DNA from: Chloroflexota bacterium
Lineage (GTDB): Bacteria > Chloroflexota > Anaerolineae > Anaerolineales > Villigracilaceae
DNA length: 64,000 bases
Reading direction: 5' to 3'
Assembly (NCBI GenBank): GCA_019873655.1
Contig: JAIOAU010000005.1
Span: forward strand, 62,001-126,000
The position numbers and the translations under genes were made by a program. The notes beneath the pieces are model-generated. The model did no database searches and had not been told where the DNA came from. It saw nothing but the letters and a program-made list of their open reading frames with translations. This document shows, in pieces, positions 60,777-64,000 of the stretch; the stretch's first letter is position 1; every line of letters begins with the position of its first letter.

Positions 60777-63310
60777 TGGCCGAGATACGCTGTCCGATGT
60801 GCGGAAAACCCAACCCCGAGGAGCGCGAGACCTGCTCCTTCTGCCAGGCGCGTCTCAAGCCGCTGATTGCCCCCTCGCCCGGTACGCCCCCCATTCGAGC
60901 CGGGCAGGAGCCGCTCAAGAAGCCCACCTCAGACCTGGAACGCGCTTCCCTGGGCGGGGGCGAATCCATCCCCGCCGGTCAGGAACCCACCAAGAAGAAT
61001 ACCGCCGAGTTGGAGCAGGCCCTGCCATCCTGGCTGCGTTCTCTGCGCCAGGGACAGGAGCCCCAGGCGACCGAAAAGCCGGCCGCCGAATCCGCTGGCG
61101 AGGGAGGGCTGCCCTTGCCCTCCGCTGCCCAGCCCGCCCCCGAAGAGGACTTGCCCGATTGGCTGGCCGGCCTGGGAGCGCAGGCAGAGGAGGAAGAAGA
61201 GGAATTACCCGACTGGCTGGCCGGAATCCGCGGCAAGGTCGGCGCAGAGACGGGCATCCCGGCCTCGGAGGAACCCATCACCCACCCCCTGGTCGGAGCC
61301 GAAACCCTCGACCGCCTGGGAAGCGAAGGGGCCGTTGGTCCGCCGGAGTATGAAATTGCCTCCGGCCGCATGGAAGCCGAGATCGGCGGCCCGGAACAGG
61401 CGGCGGGCGGAGAAGAACTGCCCGACTGGCTGTCGAAACTGGAAGAATCGGTCCCGGCCGCGCCCGAAGCGGCTGCCCCGGTCGAGGGCCTTCCCGACTG
61501 GCTGAAAGGAACAGCCGAGGCCGCGCCCGAAGCGGCCGCCCCGGCCGAGGGCCTTCCCGACTGGCTGAAAGGAACGGGCGAGGGCCTCCCGACCGAGGCC
61601 GCGCCCGAAGCGGCTGCCCCGGCCGAGGGCCTTCCCGACTGGCTGAAGGGGACGGGCGAGGGCCTGCCGACCGAGGCCGCGCCCGAAGCGGCCGTCCCGA
61701 GCGAGGCGCTTCCCGATTGGCTGTCGAAATTGGAGCAGATGGAAGGAACGGAACCGCCGCCAGCGGCTACGCCCGCCTTCAGCGAGTCCCTGCCCGATTG
61801 GTTGAGCGGAGAAGCGCAGGCCGGACCGCAAGCGCCCCCGCCGGCAATCCTCCCCGAACAACCATCGGAGGAGAGCCCCGCCTGGTTGCCGGAGGGACCG
61901 GCTGGCCTGGAGGCCGAAACCCCGGCCGGGCCGCTGCCCGATTGGCTGGCCGAGGTGGAGGCGAGCGCCGCGCCGACCGAGTCGGCCGCGCCAGCGTTTG
62001 TGATGGGGGCCGAGGAGGAGGAAATCCCGCCCGAGGCGGCCGCGCCCGTCTTCGCGATGGAGACGCCGGACTGGTTGTCCTCGCTGCGGCCCGAGGAGGG
62101 GTCCAAGCCCTTCGCCGAGGAAACAGGCCAACCCCCGTCCGAAGAGACGGGGGGAGAAATCGCGCCCGCCGAACTTCCTTCCTGGGTGCAGGCCATGCGC
62201 CCGGTCGAAGCGGTGGTTTCCGAGGTCGAACTCCCCGAGACGGAAGAAGAGCAGGTCGTCGAGTCGCAGGGGCCGCTGGCCGGGCTGCGAGGGGTGCTGC
62301 CGGCCGCGCCGGGTCTGGGAGCGGTGCGCAAGCCGCCTCCGTATTCCATCAAACTGAGAGTAGATGAGGCCCAGCAGCGTTACGCCGCCTATCTGGAGCA
62401 ACTGGTCACGCGCGAAAATCAGCCCCGCCGGGCGACGGCGGCGGCCAGAGCGGGAGCGGCCAATTGGCTGCGCTGGCTGATCGCCCTGCTCCTGCTGCTA
62501 GTGGTCGGCCTGCCGCTCCTCGGCGGCATGCGCCTGGATGGAGTCCATCAATTCCTGACGCCGCCCGACGTAGCGGCGGCCAGCGATTTGGTCAGCGCCC
62601 TGCCCGACAACGCGCCAGTGCTGGTGGCTTTCGACTACCAACCGGCGCTGGCGGGAGAACTGGAGGCCGCCGCCGGCCCGCTCATGCACCATCTGTTCTA
62701 TCGCGGGGCGCGCCTGACCCTCGTCTCGACCAATCCCATGGGGCCGGCTCTGGCCGAACACTTCATGGGTCGCATGGCGGAGACCCACAATTTCCAGCCG
62801 GCCGATCGTTATCTCAACCTGGGCTACCTGGCGGGCGGAGCGGCGGGCGTCTTTGACTTCATCCTCTACCCGCTTTCCTACGTCCCCTCGACGGGCGCGG
62901 CCGACCCGCTCCAGTCCGCGCCTCTGCGCGGGGTTCAGCAGTTGTCGGATTACGCCCTGATCGTGGTCCTGACCGACGACGCCGATACCGGCCGCATCTG
63001 GGTCGAACAACTGACCGCGGCGGGCCTGCACGGCGAGATTCCCCTGGTGATGGTGGTCTCGGCCCAGGCCGAACCGATGATGCGCCCGTATTATGACTCG
63101 CGCCAAATGGACGGCCTGGTGAGCGGCCTGGCCGGCGCCCGTTTCTACGAACAACGGGTCAGCCTGCCGGTCGAGACGACGGCCCCTTACTGGAGCGCCT
63201 TCAGCCTGGGAATGCTCCTGGTCGTCATCACACTCGCGGTCGGCGGCGCCTGGAACGCCGTTCAGGCCTGGCGCAACCGCAAGCCGGTCATCGAGGAGAA
63301 AGAAGACTGA
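60776..63310 (+). CDS. Zinc-ribbon protein with repeated LPDWL motifs and C-terminal membrane region
   Basis: An 844-residue protein. An N-terminal zinc ribbon (CPMCGKPNPEERETCSFC) is followed by roughly 450 residues of Pro/Ala/Glu-rich low-complexity sequence. In it the pentamer LPDWL occurs nine times, usually with AGL, KGT or SKL after it, plus variants (LPSWL, SPAWL, TPDWL, LPSWV). A transmembrane helix (WLRWLIALLLLLVVGLPLLGG, about residues 562-582) leads to a folded domain, then a second helix near 810-830 and a short charged tail. ATG 60776 overlaps the previous stop as TGATG. No homologue is recognised. It might be a scaffold with repeated short linear binding motifs. Confidence 0.7.
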   Translation: MAEIRCPMCGKPNPEERETCSFCQARLKPLIAPSPGTPPIRAGQEPLKKPTSDLERASLGGGESIPAGQEPTKKNTAELEQALPSWLRSLRQGQEPQATEKPAAESAGEGGLPLPSAAQPAPEEDLPDWLAGLGAQAEEEEEELPDWLAGIRGKVGAETGIPASEEPITHPLVGAETLDRLGSEGAVGPPEYEIASGRMEAEIGGPEQAAGGEELPDWLSKLEESVPAAPEAAAPVEGLPDWLKGTAEAAPEAAAPAEGLPDWLKGTGEGLPTEAAPEAAAPAEGLPDWLKGTGEGLPTEAAPEAAVPSEALPDWLSKLEQMEGTEPPPAATPAFSESLPDWLSGEAQAGPQAPPPAILPEQPSEESPAWLPEGPAGLEAETPAGPLPDWLAEVEASAAPTESAAPAFVMGAEEEEIPPEAAAPVFAMETPDWLSSLRPEEGSKPFAEETGQPPSEETGGEIAPAELPSWVQAMRPVEAVVSEVELPETEEEQVVESQGPLAGLRGVLPAAPGLGAVRKPPPYSIKLRVDEAQQRYAAYLEQLVTRENQPRRATAAARAGAANWLRWLIALLLLLVVGLPLLGGMRLDGVHQFLTPPDVAAASDLVSALPDNAPVLVAFDYQPALAGELEAAAGPLMHHLFYRGARLTLVSTNPMGPALAEHFMGRMAETHNFQPADRYLNLGYLAGGAAGVFDFILYPLSYVPSTGAADPLQSAPLRGVQQLSDYALIVVLTDDADTGRIWVEQLTAAGLHGEIPLVMVVSAQAEPMMRPYYDSRQMDGLVSGLAGARFYEQRVSLPVETTAPYWSAFSLGMLLVVITLAVGGAWNAVQAWRNRKPVIEEKED
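61480..61720 (+). repeat. DNA-level tandem repeat encoding LPDWL-KGT units
   Basis: Near-identical DNA segments (GGCCTTCCCGACTGGCTGAA followed by GCGCCCGAAGCGGC) repeat three times between about 61480 and 61700, with fainter copies on both sides. The repeat unit is roughly 60-85 bases. Copy number could vary by slippage. Confidence 0.8.
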
Positions 63311-63312
63311 CC

Positions 63313-63975
63313 ATGACCAGTATGCCCTCGACCGAATGGATTGCCGGCCTGGTCAGTTTCCTGCTGACCGTGATGGTCTTCTCTTACTTGTGGAAAGACA
63401 ATGCGCTCTTCCGGCTGGCAGTCTATCTTTTCGTCGGCGTTTCGGCCGGTTACGTCGGCGCGGTGGCTTGCCGCCAGGTGTTGCTGCCGCGTCTGATTCT
63501 GCCGCTCCTGGAGGGCGATCTTCTGGCCGCCTTCCCGCTCCTGCTGGGACTGGCGCTGCTGGGCAAGTTGTCCCGGCGCACCGCCGCCTTGGGGAATCCC
63601 TCCCTGGCGTTGATGGTCGGCGTGGGGACGGCGGTGGCGATCGGCGGGGCTGTCTTGGGTACGCTCATCCCCCAGGTGCAGGCCACCATCAACAATTTCG
63701 AACTGGACCCGGCCCGCTCGATGGCCGAACAAATCCTGGACGCCAGCACCTTCCTGGTAGGGACGGTCACCACGCTGGTCTATTTCCACTACAGCGCCCG
63801 GCCGGGGGCGCAAGGCCCCCAACGCAGCAAACTGGTCACCCTGCTGGGCTGGGTGGGGCAGATTTTCATCGCCATCACCTTTGGCGTGATCTTCGCCGGC
63901 GTCTATGCCGCCGCGCTGACGGCCTTGATTGAGCGCCTGAGTTCTCTGCGCCTCTTCCTGGGATCGTTGTTCTGA
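63313..63975 (+). CDS. Multi-pass membrane protein, function unknown (operon member)
   Basis: A 220-residue protein with about six hydrophobic segments (for example WIAGLVSFLLTVMVFSYLW, AVYLFVGVSAGYVGAVAC, FPLLLGLALLGKL, GQIFIAITFGVIFAGVYAAALTAL). ATG 63313 is two bases past the stop of the LPDWL protein. In frame it carries GGGGGC-GCAAG-GCCCCC (63804-63820), a palindrome related to the one at 43952, adding ARPGAQGPQ to a loop. Function unknown; probably part of the same membrane complex. Confidence 0.75.
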   Translation: MTSMPSTEWIAGLVSFLLTVMVFSYLWKDNALFRLAVYLFVGVSAGYVGAVACRQVLLPRLILPLLEGDLLAAFPLLLGLALLGKLSRRTAALGNPSLALMVGVGTAVAIGGAVLGTLIPQVQATINNFELDPARSMAEQILDASTFLVGTVTTLVYFHYSARPGAQGPQRSKLVTLLGWVGQIFIAITFGVIFAGVYAAALTALIERLSSLRLFLGSLF

Positions 63976-63980
63976 CGCCT

Positions 63981-64000
63981 ATGCCTGCTTCGCTGATCGA
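63981..64000 (+). CDS. Start of a further gene (6 codons only)
   Basis: ATG 63981 gives MPASLI before the window ends, five bases after the previous stop. The tight spacing suggests a next operon gene, but too little is present to classify it. Confidence 0.35.

Overview
The window looks like a chromosomal segment of a GC-rich member of the Chloroflexota, most probably an Anaerolineae-type bacterium. This is inferred from gene content and style, not from a marker-gene match. Supporting signs are peptide-type ABC uptake genes with very large lipoprotein binding proteins, many secreted lipoproteins with Thr/Pro-rich linkers after an LAAC or LSAC lipobox, small membrane proteins of unknown function, several promoters that fit leaderless mRNAs, and short-period tandem repeats in and between genes. 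There is no rRNA, CRISPR array, phage or insertion sequence. One tRNA gene (Gln, UUG) is present.

Layout. 1-5.8 kb: a truncated glycosyltransferase, a geranylgeranyl-reductase-type flavoprotein split by an in-frame TAG, recO, cdd, glmU, tRNA-Gln and a response regulator. 5.9-17.5 kb (minus strand): a peptide/oligopeptide ABC system with two solute-binding lipoproteins, two permeases and four ATPases (two pairs), with a strong hairpin after the first binding-protein gene. 17.6-25.3 kb (plus): mscL with an added zinc ribbon, a PcrA/UvrD helicase carrying a 364-residue intein, an M3 oligopeptidase, a half-size chromate-transporter-like protein and a sugar-phosphate nucleotidyltransferase. 25.3-30.6 kb (plus): class I aminotransferase, SGNH/propeller lipoprotein, class V aminotransferase and a DinB protein. 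30.6-36.5 kb (minus): PP2C phosphatase, FHA protein and membrane protein as one signalling unit, then guaA and xpt (purine salvage and synthesis).

36.5-43.9 kb (plus): maf, a class B penicillin-binding protein, rsgA, then an A/T-richer two-gene cassette (DNA methyltransferase plus an HhH-GPD glycosylase-like protein with an Fe-S motif), then holB and a small gene. 44-53 kb (minus): small membrane proteins, DUF456, FecR and SH3 lipoproteins, a frameshifted lipoprotein gene, two GT39-type membrane glycosyltransferases and a methyltransferase. 53.2-59 kb: an Elp3-like radical SAM/GNAT protein, a small anchored protein, mutM, two GNAT acetyltransferases, bacterioferritin and prs. 59-64 kb (plus): a tightly overlapping operon of uncharacterised membrane proteins, including an 844-residue zinc-ribbon protein with repeated LPDWL motifs.

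The most interesting points are the methyltransferase/glycosylase cassette (a possible base-excising restriction or modification-linked repair system), the helicase intein whose central region resembles a GIY-YIG nuclease rather than LAGLIDADG, the LPDWL-repeat operon, the recurring 7-, 8- and 9-nt tandem repeats that run into coding sequence, and two broken genes (in-frame TAG; single-base frameshift).
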